64,000 bases of DNA, from contig NZ_JAHXYI010000004.1 in assembly GCF_019970045.1 (NCBI RefSeq), forward strand, positions 310,001-374,000, in the 5' to 3' direction. The position numbers and the translations under genes are program-made. Positions 27,401 to 34,079 of this stretch are shown here, one piece after another. The notes beneath the pieces are model-generated. The model made no database searches and was not told where the DNA came from. It worked only from the letters and a program-made list of their open reading frames with translations. Positions within the stretch are counted from its first letter, which is position 1. Each line of letters opens with the position of its first letter. Origin of the DNA: Chryseobacterium sp. GVT01B. Lineage in GTDB: Bacteria; Bacteroidota; Bacteroidia; Flavobacteriales; Weeksellaceae.

Positions 27401-27569
27401 CAGCGAGTCCGGGAACCTGTGTTACCACCTGGGAAGTTACGTCCGCAATGTCAGGATAGGCTTCTATGGATAATCTGGTCCAGGAATAATACCCGAAGAA
27501 TCCCAGTAAAAGGAAGAGAGCCAGCATCAGCCATCTTTTCTGTATAGAGATTGTTAGTAATTTTTTCAT
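24474..27569 (-). CDS. czcA: Heavy-metal efflux RND pump, CzcA family
   Basis: This inner-membrane proton/metal antiporter has 1031 residues and twelve transmembrane helices in the usual RND arrangement with two large periplasmic loops. Helix 4 carries DFGIIVDGAIVMLE, with both Asp and the Glu of the divalent-cation (Zn/Co/Cd/Ni) HME group. The Cu/Ag group has a different motif. Other landmarks are QVPGLAAEEVEQQITIPLE near the start and GRNDDGTDPW in the porter domain. The gene lies between czcB (26-base gap) and czcC (11-base overlap). Metal choice among Zn, Co, Ni and Cd cannot be fixed from sequence. Confidence 0.92.
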   Translation of the reverse strand: MKKLLTISIQKRWLMLALFLLLGFFGYYSWTRLSIEAYPDIADVTSQVVTQVPGLAAEEVEQQITIPLERSLNGLPGMHVMRSKSTFGLSIITMVFDDGIDDYWARQRIQERLTDVELPYGAQPGLDPLTSPIGEVYRYIIESNNHSLRELTDLQKFVIIPRIKQLSGIADVTNFGGITTQFQIELDPHKLEQYGLSLSEVTETISKNNVSAGGSMLPRGNLAYVIRGIGLVKDLDDLGKIVIKTQNGVPVFLNDVGTLKYGNLERKGILGYTDRKRNYSESVEGIVLLLRGQNPSQVLEGVHEAIEELNNETLPPGVKIHPFLDRTDLVKTTLTTVSHTLTEGIVLVIIVLIVFLGSWRGALLVAITIPLSLLFAFILMHFTNIPANLLSLGAIDFGIIVDGAIVMLETILKKREENSEETLEEKTITQRVIEVAKPIFFSTIIIITAYLPLFAFERVEKKLFTPMAFTVGYALLGALAVALLLIPGLAYVIYRKPQKIYHNKWLEKISTAYGKSIEKIMQTPKRVIIPIMIVLISAGILSWHVGKDFLPELDEGSIWLQVQLPPGISLAKSKEMSDTLRARTLKHPEITYMMIQAGRNDDGTDPWTASHFEVSIGIKPYSEWPSGKTKADLIKELAADYKDMPGFTVGFSQPMIDGVMDKISGAHSELVVKVYGEDFKETRRIAENVLSTLNTIPGSADLAIDQEPPLPQLQIIANRDKIAQYGLNVADVADLIEVALGGKAISQIFIGNKVYDISCRYTEDSRDTPDKIGNLMLTSASGAKIPLSQVAEVKLSTGESTITREMNKRHLTVKLNLRGTDLSSFLKKAQDKIEKDIRYDHEKYQIKWGGQFENQNRAYSRLAFIVPLALAIMFLLLYGAFGDFRQALVLMSIVPLALFGGMLALNIREMSLNVSSAVGFIALFGVAIQNGVIMISHINDLRKKGYELKEAAIKGAKDRFRPVLMTATVAVIGLFPASLATGIGSDVQRPLATVIVYGLMFSTILTLFVLPAIYFMAERQNEKQNLESDEN

Positions 27570-27595
27570 AGTTCTTGATTTCGCATCATTTTACA

Positions 27596-28696
27596 TTATT
27601 TCGCATCCAGCATATAAATTCCTCCTTCAGTCATGATGGTTTCTCCAGGTTTTAATCCTGATATAATCCTTACTGTTTTCTGATCTGTTTCTCCCGTGGT
27701 CACAGGACGTCTGGTAAATTGGCTCTTTCCTGTTTTTACCCAGATATATTGAGAACTGTCCTGTTGCATCAAAGCGGTTACGGGAATCATCACTGTTTTT
27801 TCAGGAGTTGTTGAGAAGTTCACGGTAGCGTACATTCCAGGTTTTAATTTTCTGTCAGGATTATCGCATTCAATAAGTACTTTGATACTTCGGGTATCTT
27901 CGTCTACAATTTCATTGATGTGGTATACTTTTCCGGTAATATTTCTGTCCGGATAAGCACTTACCTTTACAGAAACCTGATCTCCGGTGTTGACAAAGCG
28001 AATGTCTTTTTCCTTTACATCACCGGAAATCCAGACTTTTGATAATTCTGCGATAATCATTACCGGATCTGCATCTCCCTTCAGATATTGTCCGTTTACA
28101 ATTTTGTTGGAAATAATTTCGCCGTTGATAGGAGCTCTTACAATGAGAGGACTTCCTATCCCTCCTCCTTTGCTGTTATAAACCTTTAAAGCTGAAGATG
28201 CGTTGGAAAGAGATGTTCTTTTATTTTTAAAATCGGTTTCTGCCTCGTCCAGTTCCTTCTGGATGCCTACTCCGTGTTTAACGAGGTCCTGCTGGCGTCT
28301 GTAATTTTTTTCAGCAAGCTGTACATCATTCAGAGCATCCGTATAATCTTTCTGAACTGAAAAATAATCTGAAGAAAGGATCTCGAAAAGAGGGCTTCCG
28401 GCAGAAATATTTTGTCCGAGCTGAATAAATGACCGGGTAATTCTTCCGGAAAAAGGGCTGGCAATTTCTGCATAATGATTTGGAATCGCCTGAATAGTTC
28501 CTGCTGAGATTACGCCATCACTGTGTTTCTGTTCGGTAACAACCTGTGTTTTAATTTTTTTGAAAATGGGATTGTTTTCCGGAACAGTGACGTGATCGCC
28601 CTTTATTACTATTTCCGGTTCTTTGTTTTGCTGAGGTGTATTGTCCTTACAGGAAACTGCAAAGAGAATAAGACTACTTACGATTATCTTTTTCAT
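27596..28696 (-). CDS. czcB: Efflux RND periplasmic adaptor (CzcB/CusB-like) lipoprotein
   Basis: This membrane-fusion protein links the RND pump to the outer-membrane channel. The 366-residue protein has a lipoprotein signal (LILFAVSC), a lipoyl/barrel-sandwich region split by an alpha hairpin (SPFSGRITRSFIQLGQNISAGSPLF, then the helices around DYTDALNDVQLAEKNYRRQQDLV, then IVRAPINGEIISNKIVNGQYLKG), and a beta-barrel end (KLKPGMYATVNF). It is 4 bases after the MgtC-like gene and 26 bases before the pump gene. Confidence 0.92.
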   Translation of the reverse strand: MKKIIVSSLILFAVSCKDNTPQQNKEPEIVIKGDHVTVPENNPIFKKIKTQVVTEQKHSDGVISAGTIQAIPNHYAEIASPFSGRITRSFIQLGQNISAGSPLFEILSSDYFSVQKDYTDALNDVQLAEKNYRRQQDLVKHGVGIQKELDEAETDFKNKRTSLSNASSALKVYNSKGGGIGSPLIVRAPINGEIISNKIVNGQYLKGDADPVMIIAELSKVWISGDVKEKDIRFVNTGDQVSVKVSAYPDRNITGKVYHINEIVDEDTRSIKVLIECDNPDRKLKPGMYATVNFSTTPEKTVMIPVTALMQQDSSQYIWVKTGKSQFTRRPVTTGETDQKTVRIISGLKPGETIMTEGGIYMLDAK

Positions 28697-28700
28697 GATC

Positions 28701-29183
28701 TTAATACAATTGTGTGCTATTGCTGATTTTTACTTTTTCTTTGTTATTTTTCTTAGTGCTGAGCCATTTTTTGCCCCTTGTTTCCTTCTGAGAGGATAAA
28801 GCAGGTCTCAGGAATATATTGGTAGAAACAATAAAGAGAACTGTGATGAGAGCTTCCACAGGATATCCCAAAGCACACAATGCGCCTATGGCTGCGGAAC
28901 ACCATAATGTGGCGGCAGTATTTAATCCTCTTACGGTAAGACCGTCTTTCATGATGACACCGCCACCTAGGAAACCTATTCCGCTGACAATATAAGAGGT
29001 GATTCTTCCGGCTGCATCGCCACCAATTCTGATAGCAATCAATACGAATGCAGCAGAACCGATACATACCAGAGTGTTGGTTCTGAGACCGGCATTTTTT
29101 TTGCGCCACTGTCTTTCAAAACCTATACCGGCTCCCAGACAGAAAGCGGTCAGTAAACGAAGGGTAAATTCAAATGTATTCAT
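28701..29183 (-). CDS. MgtC/SapB family membrane protein
   Basis: The 160-residue inner-membrane protein has four to five helices with the family motifs GAGIGFERQWRKKNAGLRTNTLVCIGSAAF, SGIGFLGGGVIMKDG and VRGLNTAATLWCSAAIGALCALG. It is the short form without the C-terminal ACT-like domain; the tail is Lys-rich. MgtC proteins are tied to growth in low magnesium and to ATP synthase or other transporter control. Here it is the first gene of the metal-efflux operon, 4 bases before the adaptor, so it probably has a role in divalent-cation balance. Confidence 0.9.
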   Translation of the reverse strand: MNTFEFTLRLLTAFCLGAGIGFERQWRKKNAGLRTNTLVCIGSAAFVLIAIRIGGDAAGRITSYIVSGIGFLGGGVIMKDGLTVRGLNTAATLWCSAAIGALCALGYPVEALITVLFIVSTNIFLRPALSSQKETRGKKWLSTKKNNKEKVKISNSTQLY

Positions 29184-29201
29184 AACTTTTCCTGTTTTTA
29201 T

Positions 29202-29247
29202 AAAGCTTTTCAGCTGTACGGGAAAAGTGAGTACAACTAAAGCTTTT
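29202..29247 (-). promoter_or_regulatory. Long hairpin in the leader of the MgtC-czcBAC operon
   Basis: Arms 29202-29219 and 29231-29247 pair over 17 bp (AAAGCTTTT then AGCTGTAC against GTACAACT then AAAGCTTTT, one G-U and one bulged base) around an 11-base loop. It sits in the 5' leader between the -7 box at 29302-29309 and the MgtC ATG at 29183. No T run follows, so it is not a simple terminator. A regulatory RNA structure or a protein-binding dyad is possible. Confidence 0.55.
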
Positions 29248-29301
29248 AAGATTGATAATTACTGTAAGGATCTGCGTCCATATGCTTTATTTTTTACTGT
29301 G

Positions 29302-29309
29302 CAAAAGTA
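29302..29309 (-). promoter_or_regulatory. -7 promoter element of the metal-efflux operon
   Basis: TACTTTTG on the minus strand followed by CACA is an exact TAnnTTTG match. It would give a leader of about 110 bases before the MgtC ATG. Confidence 0.6.
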
Positions 29310-29452
29310 AATAGTAACACGTTTTTTTACCGTTAGAAAAGCTTTAGAATATTATTATAAAATCATTAGAGAAAATGTTTTCCTGTTTTTTTAATGATGA
29401 AATGAGAACTGATTATTTTTTAGATCTTATTAATAAATGCAAACTGTATCCA

Positions 29453-29481
29453 TTGTAAAAGATAAAATTTCAATACATTTG
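29453..29481 (+). promoter_or_regulatory. Two-box promoter of the EamA transporter
   Basis: TTG at 29453-29455, an 18-base spacer, and TACATTTG at 29474-29481 form a complete Bacteroidota promoter. Transcription should start near 29488. Confidence 0.65.
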
Positions 29482-29587
29482 GGGCAGTTAGTTTTATATG
29501 ATGAATTTCACGATTTATCGTATAAAAAAAAGTCTGTTGAATCTCGGAAACTTCTTTCCAAAATCTTTAGAATTATATATTTTAGAA

Positions 29588-30439
29588 ATGAAAAAATCAA
29601 ACATAGCAATACCAGCTACGCTTTTAGCGATCATTTGTGTACAGGGAGGAGCTTCCATTGCGAAGCAGCTTTTTCCGGCCATTGGAGTTATTGGTACGGT
29701 TACTTTAAGAATTGTACTTTCTGCTGTTTTGCTTACGTTGATTAACCGTCCGAAATTTTTACAGTTTGACAGACTGAAATGGAAATACTGTGCGATGTAC
29801 GGAATAGGTCTAGCCGCTATGAATCTTATTTTTTATATGGCGATTCAAAGGATTCCGTTGGGATTGGCGGTTACTGTGGAATTTGCAGGTCCATTATTTC
29901 TTGCCCTGGCTTTGTCCCGGAAATTGCTGGACGTTGTATGGGCATTACTTGCCTGTGTTGGAATTCTGTTGATTGTGCCATGGCAAAATGATCACGTTGA
30001 TTTGCTGGGACTTGGGCTTGCTTTTCTTGCGGGAATGTTCTGGGCTGTTTACATCATCATGGGTGGAAAGGTTTCAAAAATAATGGATGGAAAAGATGCG
30101 GTAACGACCGGGATGATATTTGCGAGTATGGTAATTATTCCCTTTACGATTTGGGATGGAGCGGTTTTTAATCTTACGCCCACTATTTTTGTTAAAGGAC
30201 TTGGTGTGGCTATTCTTTCGAGTGCTTTACCTTTTTCGTTGGAAATTATGGCTTTGAAAAGACTTCCTGCTAAGACTTTCAGTATTCTGATGAGCCTGGA
30301 ACCAGCATTTGCAGCACTTTCGGGATTGATTTTTCTTGCTGAAGAATTATCTTTTTTACAGTGGATTTCTATCGCATGTGTGATTGCTGCCAGCATAGGA
30401 ACTACAGTTTTCAATAAGAAATCTCTTGCTCATGAGTAG
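29588..30439 (+). CDS. EamA/RhtA-family transporter (drug/metabolite superfamily)
   Basis: This inner-membrane exporter of 283 residues has ten predicted helices in two five-helix EamA repeats. Features include VTLRIVLSAVLLTLINRPKF, ALPFSLEIMALKRLPAKTFSILMSLEPAFAALSGLIFL and QWISIACVIAASIGTT, close to RhtA-type threonine/homoserine exporters. An in-frame ATG at 29498 would add 30 residues that look unrelated to the fold and begins only about 10 bases after the predicted transcription start, so I chose 29588. The substrate is not known; amino-acid export is the usual family role. Confidence 0.88.
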   Translation: MKKSNIAIPATLLAIICVQGGASIAKQLFPAIGVIGTVTLRIVLSAVLLTLINRPKFLQFDRLKWKYCAMYGIGLAAMNLIFYMAIQRIPLGLAVTVEFAGPLFLALALSRKLLDVVWALLACVGILLIVPWQNDHVDLLGLGLAFLAGMFWAVYIIMGGKVSKIMDGKDAVTTGMIFASMVIIPFTIWDGAVFNLTPTIFVKGLGVAILSSALPFSLEIMALKRLPAKTFSILMSLEPAFAALSGLIFLAEELSFLQWISIACVIAASIGTTVFNKKSLAHE

Positions 30440-30527
30440 AGAGGTATGGAATTTTTTTAACCATTAAGCTAATTAAGGTTTTAAAGGAAATTAAGATTCA
30501 AATAAATTTGAATGAAGTGTTGATACA

Positions 30528-31889
30528 TCAACTAATCATAAACTCTACCGTGAAAATAGTTTCGTTATGATCCGATATTGCTGTCACTTTTGCATTGTGG
30601 AGCAGAATAATTTTTTTGGTGAGGAACAATCCTATTCCGTGGCCTTTTTCCTGTCTGGTTGTTTCACTTCTGAAAAATGGCTCGAAAATATGCTGTAAAT
30701 CTTCCTTAAGAATCATATTCCCTGAATTGATAAAGCTTATTTTAAGACATTCAGAATGAGATCTGACATCTATAAGGCAACTATGTTCCGGAGAATATTT
30801 ACAGGCATTGTCAATAAGATTATTAAAAGCAACCTGCAGCAGATATTCATTTCCCTGAATGACCAGCTGGTGTTCTTCTATTGAATCTTCGATGTTCAGT
30901 GATACTTTATATTCTGAATTTTCTCTTATTATTTTGCTGTAAGATTCCAGAAGAACTTCATCCAGGCGCACTTCAGAAAAACTGATTTCATTGGGGTCAT
31001 AGCTTGCTTTGGCAAGATCCATTAAGCTGTTGGATAGTTTTACCATATTTCGGGCGTCATTCAGGGCATATTGAATGGTTTCCTTGTATTCCTCTTTGGT
31101 TTTATCCTTCTCGGAAGCCAATTCCAGTTCAGTAATAATCGCAGATAATGGCGTTCTCAGTTCATGTGAAATGTTTGATACGAAATGCTTTTGTGAATCA
31201 AAAGAGTTCTCAAGTCTTTCCAGCATTCCGTTAAAGTTCTGGGCAAGCTCATTGAGTTCGTCTTTCTCTTTCGTTGTTTTAAGTCTTAATTGTAATTTTC
31301 CGGCTGTGATTTTTTTGATTTGATTGACCATTTCACTCAGTGGGCTCAATGCTTTTTTAGAGAGAAATATCCCGGCCAGATAAATCAATATTAAAATACT
31401 GAAGAAGGCGATAATGCTGATGGTAAGAAGATGAGTGAGATATTCATACCCATATTGATCATAAGCGGCTGCGGTGACTGCGTAAGTTTTTCCTTCATAA
31501 TGATACACCATTCCAATCACTTGTAAATCGTTTAAAAAGAAATTGATTCTCTTTTTCTGGAATATCTGCGAAAGCATTTCCGGAGTTTCCTTTACATAAT
31601 CTACTTTGGCATCGTCATGATAAACGAGTTGCTTATTAATATCATAAATCGCTACCTGAACTTCATTAAGCGTTCTGGTATTGTTTTTATAAAGCTTGTG
31701 CATTTCCTGTTCAGGCAATGAACTCCGGAAAAATAAATCCGCTTTGGCAATGGCTTCGTTCTGAAGTTCGCTGTAAAAAGATTTCTCTCTGGCTTCTTTG
31801 GATGAATAATAGATCGAAACGCTGTAAACCCCCAAAAGCATTGCAGTGATTAAGGTAAAAAGCAGCGTAAGTCGGGTTCTTATTTTCAT
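30528..31889 (-). CDS. Sensor histidine kinase, OmpR-type system
   Basis: The 453-residue inner-membrane kinase has a transmembrane helix (about 8-27), a periplasmic sensor domain (about 28-155), a second helix (about 157-180), a HAMP linker, and a HisKA domain with the phospho-acceptor in HFVSNISHELRTPLSAI. The HATPase_c domain shows NLIDNACKYSP (N box) and GHGIGLFLTKKI (G box). The response regulator gene lies directly upstream (24-base gap). The RND efflux operon at 23-29 kb is near but not contiguous, so a CusS/CzcS-like metal role is only a suggestion. Confidence 0.92.
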   Translation of the reverse strand: MKIRTRLTLLFTLITAMLLGVYSVSIYYSSKEAREKSFYSELQNEAIAKADLFFRSSLPEQEMHKLYKNNTRTLNEVQVAIYDINKQLVYHDDAKVDYVKETPEMLSQIFQKKRINFFLNDLQVIGMVYHYEGKTYAVTAAAYDQYGYEYLTHLLTISIIAFFSILILIYLAGIFLSKKALSPLSEMVNQIKKITAGKLQLRLKTTKEKDELNELAQNFNGMLERLENSFDSQKHFVSNISHELRTPLSAIITELELASEKDKTKEEYKETIQYALNDARNMVKLSNSLMDLAKASYDPNEISFSEVRLDEVLLESYSKIIRENSEYKVSLNIEDSIEEHQLVIQGNEYLLQVAFNNLIDNACKYSPEHSCLIDVRSHSECLKISFINSGNMILKEDLQHIFEPFFRSETTRQEKGHGIGLFLTKKIILLHNAKVTAISDHNETIFTVEFMIS

Positions 31890-31913
31890 CCGGGTATTTT
31901 TAGTTCATAATGC

Positions 31914-32618
31914 TTACTGTACAAGGCCTGATTCGTAGTCTTTTTTCAGAATAAATCCCATTCCGGCTTTGGTGTGGATCAGTTTCGTTTCAAAATCTTT
32001 ATCTATTTTTTTTCTAAGGTAATTGATATAGACATCAATAAAATTAGTGCCCGTGTCAAAGTGGGTCTCCCAAACTTTCTCTGCAATTTCACTTCGGGAA
32101 AGCACTCTTTCGGAATTCTCCAGCATGAATTTTAAAAGATTAAATTCTTTCGGAGTCAGTTTTATAGGAGTATGATCCCGGCTTACTGTTTTCTGTTCCA
32201 GATTCATTTCAATACCCTCATATTTCAGAGCGGAAACTTTTTGCTGTCTCTGTTGCGAAAAGCGTTTCAGAAGCACTTTGATTCTTGCTACCAGTTCACG
32301 CATTTCAAAAGGTTTGGTCAGATAATCATCGGCTCCGGCATCAAAGCCTTCCAGTTTGTCATCAGTGGTTCCCAATGCCGTAAGCATAATGACCGGAAGA
32401 TCAGGTTTCAGAGTTTTGATTTCATTACAAAATTCCAGACCGTCTTTTTTAGGTAATACAATATCAGTCACTACCAGATCAAAATTCGTCTGCAAAGCCA
32501 GCTTCATGCCTGTGTTTCCATCATAAGCCACGGTTACCTCAAATTCAGCTTCCTGAAATCCTTTTGCAATCAGTTTGGAAAGTCTGTCATCGTCTTCAAC
32601 TAATAAAATATGTGGCAT
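31914..32618 (-). CDS. Response regulator, OmpR/PhoB family
   Basis: The 234-residue regulator has a receiver domain with acidic residues in ILLVEDDDRL, the phospho-acceptor Asp in LVVTDIVLPKKDG, and Lys in DDYLTKPFEMREL. The winged-helix DNA-binding domain follows (LTPKEFNLLKFMLENSERVLSRSEIAEKVW, then NFIDVYINYLRKKI). It is the first gene of the pair with the kinase. Its -7 box (32670-32677) lies back to back with the promoter of the divergent YiiX-like gene, which could let the regulator control both. Confidence 0.93.
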   Translation of the reverse strand: MPHILLVEDDDRLSKLIAKGFQEAEFEVTVAYDGNTGMKLALQTNFDLVVTDIVLPKKDGLEFCNEIKTLKPDLPVIMLTALGTTDDKLEGFDAGADDYLTKPFEMRELVARIKVLLKRFSQQRQQKVSALKYEGIEMNLEQKTVSRDHTPIKLTPKEFNLLKFMLENSERVLSRSEIAEKVWETHFDTGTNFIDVYINYLRKKIDKDFETKLIHTKAGMGFILKKDYESGLVQ

Positions 32619-32669
32619 AAGAATCTTGGAAATGTTTGGGTTGATGTGAAGAATAGATCAATATTCCCA

Positions 32670-32677
32670 CAAATGTA
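32670..32677 (-). promoter_or_regulatory. -7 promoter element of the two-component operon
   Basis: TACATTTG on the minus strand is an exact TAnnTTTG match, giving a leader of about 45 bases. Confidence 0.5.
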
Positions 32678-32692
32678 ATGAATTCTATTTTG

Positions 32693-32700
32693 TAATTTTG
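32693..32700 (+). promoter_or_regulatory. -7 promoter element of the YiiX-like gene
   Basis: TAATTTTG followed by G is an exact match 19 bases before the ATG at 32720, divergent from the promoter at 32670-32677. Confidence 0.5.
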
Positions 32701-32719
32701 GTCCCGAAAGTATAATCGA

Positions 32720-33388
32720 ATGTCTGAATTTAGAATTAAAAAAAGAATAAAGCAAATTACTGTTGTTGGCCTTTTATCCTGTCTGATGATATTATTGATG
32801 CAGTGTAAAAGTTCTTATTCCGGTAATGTACAGCTCAAAAACGGGGATCTGCTTTTTGTAACAGCTAAAGAATCGGGGCTTTCTGGTGCTATTAATAATG
32901 TTACTCAAAAACAAAAAACTGCTTCATTTGATCATATAGGAATTTTGGAAAAAGAAGGCAGCAAAATGTTTGTTTTGCATGCTGCTCCGAAAGGAGGTTC
33001 TCAAAAACAGGATCTGAAGGATTTTATAAAAGATCAAAAAGAAGACGGGCAGGAGGTGATTATTTATCGTTTAAAGCCGGAATATCAGAATAAAATTCCT
33101 GAAGCTATTAAAAAAGCGCATTCCATGTTGGGGAAGCCTTATAATTTCAATTATATCCTGGATGAAAATTCGTATTACTGTTCAGATTTTGTGGAAAGAT
33201 CTTTTCGGGCAGGAAATATTTTCAAACTGGAACCTATGACATTCATTGATCCCAAAACAGGAAAAACAAATGCATTCTGGGAAGAATTCTATACCAAAAA
33301 AAGTCTCAAAGTCCCTGAAGGAGAGCCAGGTTGTAACCCTAACGGACTTGCCGGGTCTGATAAATTAGAAAGACTAGGAAACTATTAA
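32720..33388 (+). CDS. YiiX/YebB-like NlpC/P60-superfamily cysteine hydrolase, lipoprotein
   Basis: The 222-residue protein has a hydrophobic N-terminus ending in a lipobox-like LMQC (Cys near residue 29). It then carries a permuted papain-like fold: the His in SFDHIGIL and the Cys in YYCSDFVERSF, the order seen in YiiX-type enzymes. Such enzymes cut amide or ester bonds in cell-wall peptides or lipids; the substrate here is unknown. It is transcribed alone, diverging from the two-component operon, and ends at a terminator. Confidence 0.85.
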   Translation: MSEFRIKKRIKQITVVGLLSCLMILLMQCKSSYSGNVQLKNGDLLFVTAKESGLSGAINNVTQKQKTASFDHIGILEKEGSKMFVLHAAPKGGSQKQDLKDFIKDQKEDGQEVIIYRLKPEYQNKIPEAIKKAHSMLGKPYNFNYILDENSYYCSDFVERSFRAGNIFKLEPMTFIDPKTGKTNAFWEEFYTKKSLKVPEGEPGCNPNGLAGSDKLERLGNY

Positions 33389-33397
33389 AATACTGAG

Positions 33398-33422
33398 AGA
33401 AGCTGGACAGGCTTCTTTTTTT
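33398..33422 (+). terminator. Terminator after the YiiX-like gene
   Basis: The 6-bp stem AGAAGC/GCTTCT (33398-33403 with 33411-33416) is followed by a T run 10 bases after the stop codon. Confidence 0.65.
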
Positions 33423-33435
33423 ATGTTAAATTTTT

Positions 33436-33485
33436 AAAAATATTAGTCTACTAATTTGGTGGACTAATATTTTTTTATATTTTTG
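33436..33485 (+). promoter_or_regulatory. Promoter overlapped by a long inverted repeat, upstream of the NIL protein
   Basis: TTG at 33456-33458, a 19-base spacer and TATTTTTG at 33478-33485 make a full promoter. A 13-bp exact inverted repeat (33436-33448 and 33463-33475 region, core ATATTAGTC / GACTAATAT) straddles the -33 box and much of the spacer. A repressor bound there would block the polymerase, so an operator is likely. The arms could also form an RNA hairpin if transcribed from upstream. Confidence 0.55.
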
Positions 33486-33545
33486 TCACAGATTTAATGC
33501 AGAACGCAATATGATCATAGAAGTTTAACCAAAAAATGTTTAGCG

Positions 33546-33857
33546 ATGATTACACCTAATCCGGGCCTGCAGGTTTTACAAAATAAAATTAACCTGCCTA
33601 AAAAAGAATTGTTATTGGAAATAGAGTTGAATGGCAAAATGAAATTTGAGCATTTAATGAATACCATCTACAATCAATTGGGCATCTGTCATAGAGTGTT
33701 ATCCGCTAATGTAGAGTATGTGAACGGATATAGTTTTGGTTCAGTACAGTTATATATTAATGTAAGTTCAGAAGATTTTCAGCAGCTTGAGATCTATCTG
33801 AATAAAAATAAACTTATGAATACAACGGTGGAGTATATCTGCAGAAAGTATTTTTAA
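33546..33857 (+). CDS. Stand-alone NIL domain protein (MetN C-terminal-like)
   Basis: The 103-residue protein matches the NIL ligand-binding domain found at the C-terminus of the methionine ABC transporter ATPase MetN: LLLEIELNGKMKFEHLMNTIY, then the diagnostic LSANVEYVNGYSFGSVQL. There is no ATPase part upstream, and no metI or metQ nearby. With its own promoter and terminator, it looks like a free domain and not a recent fragment, although a relic of a lost metNIQ operon is possible. It may sense methionine or a related ligand. Confidence 0.75.
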   Translation: MITPNPGLQVLQNKINLPKKELLLEIELNGKMKFEHLMNTIYNQLGICHRVLSANVEYVNGYSFGSVQLYINVSSEDFQQLEIYLNKNKLMNTTVEYICRKYF

Positions 33858-33884
33858 GTGAGATTCATATAGTTTTAATTACTC

Positions 33885-33917
33885 AAAGTGTCCGGTTTAT
33901 TACCGGGCACTTTTTAT
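33885..33917 (+). terminator. Terminator after the NIL protein
   Basis: A 12-bp stem with one G-U pair (33885-33896 with 33902-33913) is followed by a T-rich tail. Confidence 0.85.
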
Positions 33918-33968
33918 TTTACACTAAAAGTAAATTAAAACAGAATAATTATTGGCCGGGACAAAATT

Positions 33969-34019
33969 CCCCTCCTCCGGAGGGGTGGCGAAAATTCAAA
34001 GAATTTTTGACGGGGTGGT
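33969..34019. repeat. Short GC-rich REP-like repeat unit
   Basis: CCCCTCC (33969-33975) and GGAGGGG (33979-33985) form one hairpin. AAAATTC/GAATTTT (33991-34007) forms a second, followed by CGGGGTGG. The GC-rich block stands out from AT-rich surroundings. It lies between two terminators and has no ORF. Confidence 0.55.
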
Positions 34020-34033
34020 AAAAAAGAAAAAAA

Positions 34034-34053
34034 CGTTCAGAGTAATCTGAACG
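34034..34053 (-). terminator. Terminator of murA
   Basis: An 8-bp stem (34034-34041 with 34046-34053, GTAA loop) is followed on the minus strand by a run of seven T residues. Confidence 0.8.
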
Positions 34054-34079
34054 CTTTCCTATTATTAAATAAAATAATT

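Noticed and set aside
30528..32618. Naming the OmpR-type system as the regulator of the czc operon
   Set aside because: An EamA gene lies between them and no shared binding site was seen; proximity alone is not enough.
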